Assembly (NCBI RefSeq): GCF_026151205.1
Contig: NC_087080.1
Location: 4,693,096-4,753,095, forward strand
From: Bolinopsis microptera
Taxonomy: Eukaryota > Ctenophora > Tentaculata > Lobata > Bolinopsidae
DNA length: 60,000 nt
Reading direction: 5' to 3'
The notes under the pieces were generated by a model that made no database searches, was not told the DNA's origin, and worked only from the letters and a program-made list of their open reading frames with translations. Both the position numbers and the translations under genes were made by a program. Below are positions 21,478 to 33,300 of this stretch, in pieces (positions within the stretch are counted from its first letter, which is position 1; each line of letters opens with the position of its first letter).

Positions 21478-24400
21478 GGAGGTATGTCTTGTCTGTTCTA
21501 AGAACATAGTCATCGGCCAAACAATAGTCGAATGTTTCCACTGTGACTGCATAATGCACCATAAATGCTATCGCAAATCCAATACAAATAGCCAATCTAA
21601 TGAGTTTTACTGTACTCGTTGTATCCATTTAGACAAGGTTAAATACAACCCATTTAAACTACTCACTGACAATGACAACGACGACAACAACCTAGACGAA
21701 TACACAACCAAAATCTCGAATACTTTAAATAATTGTAACTCATACACTGCATCTGACCTTACCAATATTCTCTGCAACCAAGTAAAGAAACAATCATCTA
21801 TTCTCTTTCAAAATATTGATGGAAATAAATCAAATTTTGACAACCTTGCCATTGAAACCTGTAGGTACAAAACAAAATTCTCCGTAATAGGCCTAGCTGA
21901 AACCAACACTGGGAAAGAATTAAGCAACCTATTTCAGCTCGACGGTTATAATAGTTACTATCAGGACACAGCACCTAACAAACAAAAGGGCACTGGAGTA
22001 GCCCTTTATGTTGACGATAGATTAAATGCTACAGTAATTGAAAATATATCACAAGTCACAGAAAATCTAGAAATACTTGTCTTATCATTAAGTAACGAAG
22101 ATCAACCTGTTAATGTAGGTGTTTTGTATCGTCCACCAAGTGGCTGTATTTCCCAAGCTCTAGTTGAACTTTCTAACCTTCTTGATCACATGCCGAAGTT
22201 TAGTTATCTAGCTGGAGACTTTAATATCGATCTTCATGATAAAGATAACAAAAATGTACAAAAATATGAAGAAATATTGTTCAGTAAAGGATTTTGTCCG
22301 TTAATATCTATTGCTACTCACGAAAAACCAGGCTGTAAAGCATCTTGCATAGACAACATAATTACCAACGACATTGAGAATGTTATTACTTCAGGCACCC
22401 TAAAAGAACGAATAACTCACCACTCGCCTATTTTTAACATATTTAACTGGAATGTTGAAGTCAACTCTGGAAAAACTTCTATTAAACAGTATTACGATTT
22501 CTGTCAATCAAATGTTAACGGCTTCCTAGTGGATCTTGAAGATGAGCTTAAAACTAAAATAATCCATAACTTTACTGAATTCCATGACACTTACAAAAAC
22601 TGCATCGAAAAATCGTTTAAACTAGAAACCCCGAAAACCTCTAAGAGAACTGTTAAGGTTAACCCTTGGATAACTCCCGGTCTCATTTGCTCAATTAATA
22701 ATCAGCATAAACTGTACGAAAATTGGGTTGAGATAAGAAATAGAAAATGTAAACTCGGGGAAACTGATAACAAGGGCGGGATTTGCCAGTGCCCTGAATG
22801 CTCACTAAAACGTAGTCGCTACCTTATCTACAAAGAATACAGAAAAGTCCTAAAGAAAACACGTCAAACAGTGAAAACAGATTACTTCTCTGGTAAATTT
22901 GCAGAAAATAGCGGGAATAGTAAAAAGACCTGGGAACTAATTAATAGTATAAGAGGAAAACGGCGGCGTGAAATAAAGCCGCTGTTCACCATAGACAACG
23001 TTAAGATAACGAACAGGAGGATCATAGCAAACGAATTCAATAAGTATTTCGTATCATTGGCCTCTGACCTAAATACTGCTTACAATGAACTTGGTCAAAT
23101 GAACATAAACAATCTACCTAGTTTCTATGACTATTTACCGCTCTCAAACACCTCCAGCATTTACATGCATGACTGCACAACAGACGAGGTTAGCAAAATC
23201 ATATCTGAACTTAAGAACGGTAAGGCAAGTGATATTCCTATTCATGTTGTAAAACAGTCCTCAAAAATAGTCACTCCTCTACTTACTGTACTGTACAATG
23301 AATGTATGAAAGATGGCATATTCCCTGATGACCTTAAGATTGGAAGGATTAGTCCAATTTACAAGAAAGATAACCAGGAACTCCTTCAAAATTATAGACC
23401 TGTGTCGACACTTGCAGTATTTGGTAAAATATTTGAAAAAATTATATTCAACAGATTATATAGCTTCTTTCATTCACAGAATTCCTTGTATGAAAACCAG
23501 TACGGATTCCGTAAAAATCATTCGACTAGTTATGCTTTAAATTACTCAGTTAACCACATAGAATCACGTCTCAAGAAAAAACAACACGTACTTGGAATAT
23601 TTATTGATCTTAGCAAAGCTTTTGATACAATCTCACATGAAAAGTTACTGCATAAGTTAGAAAATTATGGGATCCGTGGAAATGCAAACAACCTTATAGC
23701 AAGTTACCTGTCGAATAGATACCAGTATGTCTCAGTATTAGGTGAAGACTCTGAGAAACTGCCCGTTGTCTACGGAGTGCCCCAAGGGTCCTGTTTAGGT
23801 CCCCTGCTGTTTATCATCTACATAAATGACATCCGAAACTCATCAATTATAGGAACGTTTATACTATTTGCCGATGACACTAACATATTTATTGAAGAAA
23901 CATGTGTCAGAAGACTGTACGAAAAGGGAAATGAAGTTTTAGCATCTGTTTATAAGTATATGAAACTAAACTTATTACATATTAACATTAAGAAATGCTG
24001 TTTTATCCACTTTAGACCGTCACGTGCCAAAGAGGAAGTAGAAAATGACGAGAACATATTAACTTTGAACAATGTTGTCATTAAAAAAGTCCAAGAAGCT
24101 AAATTTCTAGGTGTCATTATCGATGATCAACTTAATTGGAAAACTCACACACGGTCACTTAACTCAAAACTTAAATGTGAAGTAGGTAAGTTATGCAGAA
24201 TACGACACATTGTCCCTAAACAGTATTATAAGGATTTATACCATACTTTATTCGAATCACATTTGGGATTTGGAATATCTGTATGGGGTGGTATTAGCAA
24301 CAACCGACTCGAACCTCTCTTTAAAACACAGAAAAAGTGTATAAGAATTCTATTTACGGATAAAGAAGCTTACTTAGAAAAATTTAGAACTTGTGCCCGG

Positions 24401-24814
24401 ACACGACCATTTGGTGAGCAAAGACTAGGTGTGGACTTTTACAAAAAAGAACACTCTAAGCCCTTGTTTAAGAATCAGAAATTGTTAACTGTTCACAACC
24501 TGTATAAGTACACTTGTCTCTTAGAACTATTCAAAATTAATAAGTTAGAGGAACCATTATCACTGTACTCATCATTTAACAGGTCACCACGACGAGAGGA
24601 TTATTTCATCACATCACAACCATCCTCACAATTCATCTACCAATCATCCTACATGTGGAACAGCTGTCGACAAACATCAAGTAAGATAAGTTTTAATACT
24701 CCGACAAACGGGTTTAAGAATACATTGAAAATTGCTTTACAAGAATTGCAATTCAAGCATGATACACTTGATTGGTGTGAGCTTAATTTTGCCACGAATA
24801 AGCTCAAGTTTTGA
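21446..24814 (+). CDS. CR1-like LINE copy 2, ORF2: PHD-like finger, EEP endonuclease, reverse transcriptase
   Basis: The frame is open to TGA 24812-24814. Candidate starts are ATG 21446 or 21461, both before the ORF1 stop, so the ORFs overlap by 32 or 17 bases in different frames. The later ATG aligns with the starts of the other copies. The order is: PHD-like finger (CLVC, CFHCDC, HHKC, CTRC) and acidic linker; endonuclease with ETN, YRPPSG, GDFNIDL, SCIDNIITN and THHSPI; Cys cluster CQCPEC; RT with FIDLSKAFDT, GVPQGSCLGPLLF and FADDTN; then a long C-terminal domain. No stops or frameshifts. With ORF1 this is an apparently complete, potentially active element. Confidence 0.95.
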   Translation: MATNHMTPLIKEVCLVCSKNIVIGQTIVECFHCDCIMHHKCYRKSNTNSQSNEFYCTRCIHLDKVKYNPFKLLTDNDNDDNNLDEYTTKISNTLNNCNSYTASDLTNILCNQVKKQSSILFQNIDGNKSNFDNLAIETCRYKTKFSVIGLAETNTGKELSNLFQLDGYNSYYQDTAPNKQKGTGVALYVDDRLNATVIENISQVTENLEILVLSLSNEDQPVNVGVLYRPPSGCISQALVELSNLLDHMPKFSYLAGDFNIDLHDKDNKNVQKYEEILFSKGFCPLISIATHEKPGCKASCIDNIITNDIENVITSGTLKERITHHSPIFNIFNWNVEVNSGKTSIKQYYDFCQSNVNGFLVDLEDELKTKIIHNFTEFHDTYKNCIEKSFKLETPKTSKRTVKVNPWITPGLICSINNQHKLYENWVEIRNRKCKLGETDNKGGICQCPECSLKRSRYLIYKEYRKVLKKTRQTVKTDYFSGKFAENSGNSKKTWELINSIRGKRRREIKPLFTIDNVKITNRRIIANEFNKYFVSLASDLNTAYNELGQMNINNLPSFYDYLPLSNTSSIYMHDCTTDEVSKIISELKNGKASDIPIHVVKQSSKIVTPLLTVLYNECMKDGIFPDDLKIGRISPIYKKDNQELLQNYRPVSTLAVFGKIFEKIIFNRLYSFFHSQNSLYENQYGFRKNHSTSYALNYSVNHIESRLKKKQHVLGIFIDLSKAFDTISHEKLLHKLENYGIRGNANNLIASYLSNRYQYVSVLGEDSEKLPVVYGVPQGSCLGPLLFIIYINDIRNSSIIGTFILFADDTNIFIEETCVRRLYEKGNEVLASVYKYMKLNLLHINIKKCCFIHFRPSRAKEEVENDENILTLNNVVIKKVQEAKFLGVIIDDQLNWKTHTRSLNSKLKCEVGKLCRIRHIVPKQYYKDLYHTLFESHLGFGISVWGGISNNRLEPLFKTQKKCIRILFTDKEAYLEKFRTCARTRPFGEQRLGVDFYKKEHSKPLFKNQKLLTVHNLYKYTCLLELFKINKLEEPLSLYSSFNRSPRREDYFITSQPSSQFIYQSSYMWNSCRQTSSKISFNTPTNGFKNTLKIALQELQFKHDTLDWCELNFATNKLKF

Positions 24815-25816
24815 TTAATGTGAGTTACTAAAATAACCACTTATCTTTCCTCATACATGCAACCACTGCACTCCAACTAAACACATTATTTACCACAGTC
24901 CACACACCATACTCCACAGATGATATATTTATATATACACACAAACACACTAGTACCGAACAATTGCACTGTAAAACATGCTCACGATACACTCAAAATT
25001 AGAAATATTCGGCTCGTATATGAAACTTAGCGACTTACACTCAGTGTACACCCAGTGTTAACCAGTATTACACACTAGTAAATTCTACGTAACGCGCGAA
25101 AACAATAATTCTGTAGCGTTCTCATTGTCACATTTCACGTCGACGGGATTAAACGCGCGCGCGCGTAACAACTTATCTTACTGCTAACTCAGCGACTAAA
25201 CACACAACGACTTTGACATTTGACAGATGACTAAACAATTGTGATTTATGACGGACTTAACTGTATGGGTCAACTACTCAAACTATATTGTTTACTATCT
25301 TATTCATTATACTGGACATGAGATGACGAAGTATCTTAAGCAGCACTTTATACCCCCACTTAGAACTTGATTAGTCACGAACAATAGAATCATCAAAAAC
25401 CAATACAATAAAACATCTTGATCAATAAATGCCTAGCAGCACCAGACAGCAGCCGTGTACCTTTTTCGACTCCGTGGAGTCCCTGATGGACTTTTGTTTA
25501 CTTTTGTTAATAATCGGACTAACCTTTCTTTCTCGAAACATGTATCCTATTGTATTTCATTATAGTATTAAGATGTGAAGATATACTAGATATTACAACG
25601 AAATAGAGGTATACCAAATTGGCCCTTGATATGAACTATAGCCGTGTTGATGGTTTTAAATTTTGTATGTTGTAAGCACTTTAGTTTGTGAAGCGTTTAC
25701 TCCTCCCCCTCAGCAAGACAGCTAGATTATAGATTAATGATAATAATTGTCAAATGTCGTTATATATTATATAACAGTTATAAATGTTCAATAGTTGTAG
25801 AGCGACTTCAAGAGTA
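24815..25816 (+). other. LINE copy 2 3' UTR
   Basis: About 1 kb of AT-rich non-coding sequence follows the ORF2 stop, with a short CG run (acgcgcgcgcgcgt, near 25153-25166). It leads to a motif shared with copy 3 and is therefore read as 3' UTR of the retrotransposon. Confidence 0.6.
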
Positions 25817-25865
25817 GTGGTCCACAGGGGTCCGAAAAAGCCGTACAGGCACTTGGGTCCTTATC
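25817..25865 (+). promoter_or_regulatory. Conserved 3' motif of the CR1-like family, copy 2
   Basis: gtggtccacaggggtccg followed by aaagccgtacaggc and gggtcctt closely matches a segment at the same relative place downstream of copy 3 (34668-34718), although the surrounding 3' UTRs look unrelated. A short conserved 3' element suggests the RNA feature recognised by the reverse transcriptase; this role is inference. Confidence 0.7.
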
Positions 25866-28550
25866 CTTGTCACTAATCTCAATTGGATTCGGTTTACACA
25901 AAGCATGAACATTTAGACGTACACATTGACACGATATTTATTAGAAAGCAAAAAGTATAAAATAATACGTGCGTGCGCGGCTTGAGCCGCGCCGCATAAG
26001 AACGGATGCGTGCAGGGGCTGGAGTACGCTTGTATGTAAATTAATGAAATGTTGCATTGTAAATATTTAGAATTGACGATATATTTTGATCTAAAAGTAA
26101 ATTTTACAAAGCTGGCTTTGGATTTAGGTAAGATTATAATTTATTTAAAAAAAAAAATCACGGATAATTTTAAATGTATTTCTATTTGTCGTATAATCAT
26201 AAACAATTTAATCATGTTTTTAAGAATGCGCGGCTTTGGCGGCCAGTTATTGACTTATACATTAAATTGAATTTTAAATAGAAATGTGAATATATTAAAA
26301 TTTAAAACTTTCAAAACGGAGGCTTATAAATATTATTATATTATGATTGTAAAATAAAGGATAAAATTTTAAATTTGTTTCACTAAATGTCATTGCCTCA
26401 CTAACTATATCGTTGGCCTGATTTCCTAGAAAGTTTATCCGCTAATTTCTTGAAGAACTACAGTGTAAATTGGCAAAAATATGCGCGGCGCATCTGAAAT
26501 TTGTATCAATTATGATTTTAAAATAATTTGTTGACCATGATTGTATTAAACTCATTTAAATGGGTCCTTTTTACAAAATACAAATAAATATTCGCTAACA
26601 AGATTACATGTTATGTTTTTGGTGAACCAAAAATAAATTATGCGCAAATTGTAAATTTCAAATATATTTTAAAAAGTTTACTAAAGTTTTTAGCCCAATT
26701 TTCGGTTTTAAAATTAATTTACGTCATATCACGCGTGACGTAAATTAATTTTAAAACCGAAAAAAAAACAATAAACGCGTTTATTGTTTATACCAGGAAG
26801 AAAATAATTATAATTTCAACGGCAATACTGAACTTGATTGACAAATAAAATAATAACAAGTTTTTTAATTGAGTTTATTCTCTCACAAAGAGCGCCGCGC
26901 ATAAACATTTACCCGGCGTTGGGCCGAGTAAATTAATAATACGGTCAAAATACGTTTAAAGAATTATATCTGTGTTGTGTTAGGCCTTTAGTGTATTTTA
27001 CAAAAATTCCGATGAGGCGTTTTATTATTACAAGCGTGCAAGCCAAATACACGGTTTTATTGCATTATTTGACTATCTGTACAATACTCCCAATTCTACA
27101 ATTAATATAATATTATTCAAGAATCAAGGTGAATCATCAATCATGCATTTTCCAGGAAAACTTACTGGTTGGAGCCTTTCTCCGAAAATAAAATAGATAA
27201 AGACCGGTTTATTTTTGCAAAATGTTCGCCATGTAAAAAACGTCCCCCCGCCCTTCGCGAATTTTTCCCTCGTGCATATTATAACTGATTTGGGTGGAGA
27301 GGTTAGATTTTGAGGAAGATGAGTGGTATGGGGGAAGTCTAGTTGTATTTAAGTAAAACAAAATTTTAAGTAAAACAAAATTTAAATTTTATTGCCATTA
27401 CAATGAATAATGATATCATAATAAATATAAGTAGACATCCGATAATAAACTTGTTACATCCAGTACAACCCAAGATGTCAGCCGACGCGACTTACAAAAA
27501 TAAAGAAAGCTAGCATGTTATGTTCATTGTTCATAGTTTTTCTAACGAGCATGCTTAGCACTTAGGCTGTACTACTATACGGAAATAGCTTTAATTCTAC
27601 GTCATATTAAAAACTTTACATCATTTTTGAGATACAAAAATAAATTTTAAAATAAATAACTCTTTTGCTGCTTAGGCGCGGCACCGCGCTTGATCCACAT
27701 GCTATACAGTGTGTAGCAACACATCGCTGAAAACAGAAGCTGGATGAGCTATATAATAACATATAAGCGGTGCGCCGCGCCTAAACCTAAATCCATAAAC
27801 TTTAAATATTGTCAAGATATTAAACGAGTTTTGCAAAATAATATAGCATGCTGACTTCGTAGGATATTACAATTATACCAGTGCCAGTTCCAAATGTGAG
27901 TCAGCGCTTAAACCAAAAGCAGTTGGCAAAAGGAGCCAGTTGCCTGCAAGAGCTTTACTAGCACCCGATTTACCACTTTTGGAGCACAAACTCAAACCTA
28001 AAACCGGCCAAGCACAAAATATGTTATCGCCACGATTGGGTGGATTGATTCCCAGAATATTTATCAGCACGCGGCACTAATAATATATGAAGTTCATTAT
28101 CGAATTTTAGATATGCCCTGGATCGTTTAACACATATATAAAAGGTTATTAAAAAATAATTAATGTTTGGTTCGTATAAATCGATATTAATCAATTATTT
28201 GAAATAGTATTTGTGTTTGTTATTATTAACTATTGAGTTGCGTTCGATTTAAATATTAAAACACTACTACAATACATTTCACAAAACAAAACGACGGGGA
28301 CACAGAAAGGAGGAGGACAACACATCACACGGACGGAAACTGCTGCTGTTGACGAGTATCTGATTATATTAATTATGGGTCTTTTGTTCATTAAAATAAG
28401 TGTGATCATACTTCTAGAGTATATTGGGCTGACACAGTTGCTGCAAGGTTAACATTGGGGTCCAAAACCGGGAGTGTGATACAACTTAATTTCGCGTTAC
28501 GTAGTAAGAGATACAAATTATAAAATATAAGATATAAGTGACGGTAGGTT
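25866..28550. other. AT-rich non-coding block with short GCGC bursts and a hairpin
   Basis: No gene found. The stretch is strongly AT-rich but is punctuated by short GC islands such as gcgcggcttgagccgcgccgc, atgcgcggcgcat and gcgccgcgc. A near-perfect hairpin lies at 26700-26762 and is listed separately. The 5' part may be the extreme end of LINE copy 2. The rest is of unknown origin. Confidence 0.5.
26700..26762. repeat. Perfect hairpin: 26-bp arms, 9-base loop
   Basis: The arm 26701-26726 (tttaaaattaatttacgtca at its inner part) is exactly complementary to 26736-26761, separated by tatcacgcg. It is too exact to be chance in AT-rich DNA. It could be a recent palindromic insertion or the core of a foldback MITE. 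Confidence 0.85.
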
Positions 28551-28557
28551 CACGGAT

Positions 28558-28862
28558 ATAGCGCGGCGTCTCTTTGGTGAGAAGCTTTGAGATGATGGTA
28601 TACCAATACAAGGAAGGCCCACTGCCCAGCATGATCTGCTCGTAAAATGCAACAGAGAGTACTTTCAACTTCGTTTTCAGTGCTTTCAAGGCGACTATAG
28701 TAATCTATTGCAAGTTTGCAGGCTTCAAAGAATAGTGGTGGCGCCCCTACATGATGTAAGAAAGAATACCATTGATACAAAGGCGACATACGTTTTGCTG
28801 TAGTAGACCGAACATTAGGGTATAAGACCGAAGGTATGGGTACTGACTTTTGGCCCACCCTG
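28558..28862 (-). pseudogene. Fragment of the I/Jockey-like LINE next to a mariner-type end
   Basis: On the minus strand, about 28750-28560 encodes a frameshifted match to the 9.7-9.9 kb part of the defective LINE (PPLFFEACKLAIDYYSRLES, then EQIMLG in another frame). At 28846-28862 the strand begins with TACAGGGTGGGCCAAAAG, a mariner-like terminal repeat. A mate for this terminus upstream was not found. A short relic, not functional. Confidence 0.75.
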
Positions 28863-29545
28863 TATATTTCTCTATTTTAAATACAGGGTGGGCCAAATGT
28901 CAGTGGACATACGTTGGCCTTAATAGCTCCACCTTGTTTTATATTTGAGAGCTGTTGCTTTGCAGATGGCATACTGTACTTACTGGTTCGAGGATTCTGT
29001 CATCAAAATTTGAAAATTCGAATATTTTAGACCACGCCCATTCAATATTAAAACACATATATTGTTTTCTCTGAACATGCTGAACGCCTAATTTTTTCAG
29101 AGACGATAGATTATTTAATGTTGCACATGATCTAAAAATATGAGGCAAAACGGATTACTAATAACGAAGTTATCAAGCATTTTCTGAATCTCGTTAACAA
29201 AATTGACTGGGTGATTATTTGACACTGTGACATGACACCTTGATTGGGCACCCTTAACAATTCCAATAATGTTTAATAGGGTGGCTAACGGGGTCACCTA
29301 ATCGCGTGATTAGGTAAACCAATCATATGATCACACGTAATGAATAAACTTGTTATGCTTCATATCTCGGTAATCTGAAAAGCTACAGTTCTAATTCTTC
29401 TAGGACAAACGTAATTCGAATGGCCAAACACAATTCAATAAAATTTAGCTCGATCCAAACTATCAAATAAATGCAAAAATGAACCTTCATTTGAAAAAAA
29501 TGAACTCGAATATTTTTCGATTTCACAAATTCCTCGAACCAGTGG

Positions 29546-30342
29546 TGGTAGTTTACAGGATGACCAGAAGGAGTCAGGCTCACTACAAGCACTCTATCCA
29601 GAAGGGGTCAGTCACTGGTGCAGTACGATATAGTTTCACCTTCAGATCAATAGATGGAAAGAATCGTGCCAGTACTTGTATCTTCTCTGATTCAAATGGA
29701 GCAGGTATGAAATTTGGAGAGGATCACAAAAGGAGCTTTGGTAAGTGGCTGCCTGGTCGGAATGTTTGGACTCCTACAATAGATGACATTAACCCATATC
29801 TTGCATGTGGATACAAGAACATTGTTATTATGTGTGGTATAAATGATGTTAGAAGACCATCTGTTAAATCTCAGCGTGAAATTTTTGCTATATTTAGTCA
29901 TCTAGAATTCAAGATTGAGCAAATTCAAGAGGCCAATCCAACTGCCCAAGTATTTCTTTGTCCTCTTTTACCAACTCGAAATGCTGATTTAAATAGGAAA
30001 GTTCTTTACTTTATAGAACTTATTCGTCGTGAGCTACTCCCCAAAAACTTTGGTGTCCAGTTCGTTGATGGCTTTGATGACTTCCTTGACAATAACACTG
30101 GCTTACTTTGCCTAACCTTGTCCAGGGAGTTTGACAGATATGGCCGAACGGATTACCTGCACCTTAATTGGAAGGGAGTGGCCAAACTTGCTACTTTAAT
30201 CCGTAATACTGTCCTTGTTAGGATGCATGGAGGGACTGATAGGAGGAAGAGGGGGAGGAGGGACGGTAAGGTTGGTTCAACACTTTATTCTCATGCCGCC
30301 GGAGGACAGCCTCATGTTGAAGGCTATCAGCCTCCAGCATGA
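29546..30342 (+). CDS. LINE copy 3 ORF1 remnant: end of AlkB-like domain plus SGNH esterase
   Basis: The copy is 5' truncated. Homology to the other ORF1s starts at about 29549, within the AlkB domain (VYRMTRRSQ, then RYSFTFR). The ORF extends about 20 codons upstream into unrelated MITE sequence. The SGNH domain is complete, with CGIND and DYLHLNWKG, but the nucleophile motif reads SDSN instead of GDS(H/N): the Ser is kept and the Gly is lost. It ends TGA 30340-30342, overlapping the ORF2 ATG as ATGA. No PHD finger or iron-binding HxD remains. It is probably non-functional as an ORF1, although no frame break follows the truncation. Confidence 0.88.
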
Positions 30343-33300
30343 ATGTTCTTAAAAAAGAGGTCTGTGCCCACTGTTTAAAAAGTATTTACTTAGGTCAATC
30401 TATAATTGAATGCTACCACTGTAATTGTCCCATTCACTCTAGATGTTTTAACACCAGTGACAAACAAAATAAAAAAGTTGACTTGTACTGCAATAATTGT
30501 ATCCACCTAGCAGTAAACCGTTATAACCCATTTAAGCTTCTGAATGATGACAATGATGACAACACTGATGCAGATGATGTAATACGTAAAATCTCTGAGG
30601 TACTTGAAAGCTGTGACTCATATTCTGTAAAAGACATAAACCGCACCTTTGCTAACGAATTACAAGTGCAAAACTCACTAATATTTCAAAATCTTGATGG
30701 CAACAAATCAAACTTTGACTCGCTGGCAATTGAAATAGCTAGGTTTACTAACAAATTCTCTGTAATTGGTCTTGCTGAAACGAATGTAGGCCCTGAAATG
30801 AAAAACTTGTACGAACTCACAGGCTATGAGAGCTTCTATCAAGATACCTTCGACTCGAAAGTAAAAGGCTCAGGAGTAGCTCTATATGTCCTGAACTCCT
30901 TCAATGCTGTCAAAAATAACAACCTTTCACAAGTAACAGAAAATCTAGAAACCCTCTTTGTAACTATAGGTAGTCTAGGAAATTCTACTTCTATAGGAGT
31001 AATATACCGCCCTCCAAGTGGCAATGCTGAGCAAGCTCTCCAAGAACTGTCGTCAATACTTGATAAAGCACCAAAACATACACACATTGCAGGTGATTTT
31101 AACATTAATCTCCATAGTAACCACAGTAGCATTATTGCACAGTATGAAGATGTCCTATTTAGTAGAGGCTTCTTTCCATTGATATCATTAGCAACTCATG
31201 AAAAGCCTGGATGTAATGCCTCGTGCATCGACAACATCATTACAAATGACCTAGACTCTGTTACTGCCTCTGGAGTCATAACTGATCACATATCTCATCA
31301 CCTCCCTATATTTACAATATTTGACTGGGAAATTAGCAAGACCAAAAATATTCACAAGCACACTCAATATTATGACTATTGTAAATCAAACACTGATAAA
31401 TTTGCTGAAGTCTTGGGTAACAAACTAGACAATGAACCAATTATAGATTTTACTAACTTTCATGATATCTTTAAAAACAGCATTGACGAAACCTGCAAAC
31501 TAGCTGTACCCAAAACCACTAAGCGCACTATCCAGAACAACCCATGGATTACTGGCGGGATTATAGCCTCAGTAAACCACTGCCATGGGCTGTATGATGA
31601 CTGGGCGAAAGTCAGGAAAGTTAAGTGTAAACAAGGCGAAACTGACACAAAAGGGGGCACATGCCTGTGTTCTATCTGCTGTAATAAAAGAAACCGTTAT
31701 GATGACTACAAAGAATATAGAAAGGCTCTAAAAAAGGTTCGTAAAAAAGCTGTATCTGAATATTATTCTGACAAGTTTCTTGAAACTCAGGGAAATTCCA
31801 AGAAAACCTGGGAACTGATAAATAAAATTCGTGGCAAACAGAAACGTGATATCAGACCTATATTTACCATAGACAATGAAAAGATAACTGATCGCAGAGT
31901 TATAGCTAATGAATTCAATAAGTATTTTGTATCCCTAGCATCTAACCTTAATGCAGCCTACACAGAACTAGGAGAGATACAAATAAATCAGCTTCCAAGT
32001 TTCTGTGACTTCTTACCTAAATCGAATACAGCTAATATATATCTACATGACTGCTCACCTGAGGAGGTGGCTAAGATCATATCGGAACTTAAGAATGGCA
32101 AGGCTAGCGACATACCAGTACATATAGTAAAGGCAGTATCAGGCAAAATTAGCCCACTACTATCGGTATTGTACAACGAATGTATGCAACAGGGATTTTT
32201 TCCAGACGACCTAAAAGTAGGTAAAATAAGTCCAATATATAAGAAAGAAAATGCTGAGCTTCTTGAAAATTACAGGCCTATCTCAACCTTAGCGATATTC
32301 GGTAAAATACTTGAAAAAATCATATTCTCCAGGCTTTACAGTTTCTTTCAGTCGCAAGGATTATTATATGAAAATCAATATGGCTTTAGAAAAAATCACT
32401 CGACAAGCCATGCACTCAACTTCTCTGTCGACTACATTGAAAAATCTTTAAGAGATAAAAATCACGTACTAGGCATCTTCATTGATTTAAGTAAAGCTTT
32501 TGACACAATCTGTCATGATAAACTGCTTAAAAAACTGAATGATTATGGAATTCGAGGGACTGCAAATAAATTGATAGCCAGTTACCTTTCTAATAGACAG
32601 CAATATGTTTCAGTACTTGGAGAAGAATCCGAAAAACTGTCTGTAATATTTGGTGTTCCTCAGGGGTCAGTATTAGGTCCCTTGCTTTTCATTATCTACA
32701 TCAATGAAATATACAGAGTATCAGACCTAGGTAAGTTTATACTTTTTGCCGATGACACCAACATATTTGTTGTAGATAAATGTATAAAAACACTTTACTG
32801 CAAAGCTAATAAAATTCTTAAACTTGTTCATCAGTATATGAAGAGTAACTTGCTGCATATCAACATAAAGAAATGTTGTTATATCCACTTTAAGCCGAAC
32901 TGTAGAAATGAACCAGATTCAAACACCAATGAATTAGAACTGACACTAAATAATATAGTAATTAAAAAGGTGGAGGAAACTAAGTTTCTTGGAGTCATTA
33001 TTGACCAAAAACTGAACTGGGATGCTCACTTAAGAGCGTTAAACCGTAAATTGAAATGTGAGATAGGTAGACTATGTGGAATTAGACGCTGTGTACCTAA
33101 AAAACTATATAAGGACCTGTACCACACCCTTTTTGAATCACACCTATGTTATGGAATATCTGTTTGGGGAGGTGTATCAAATAATAAACTAGAAGCCATA
33201 TTTAAAACACAAAAGAAATGCATAAGAATTCTCTTTGGTGATAATGATGCATACTTCAATAAGTTCAAAACATGTGCCAGAGTAAGGCCTATCACTAGGG

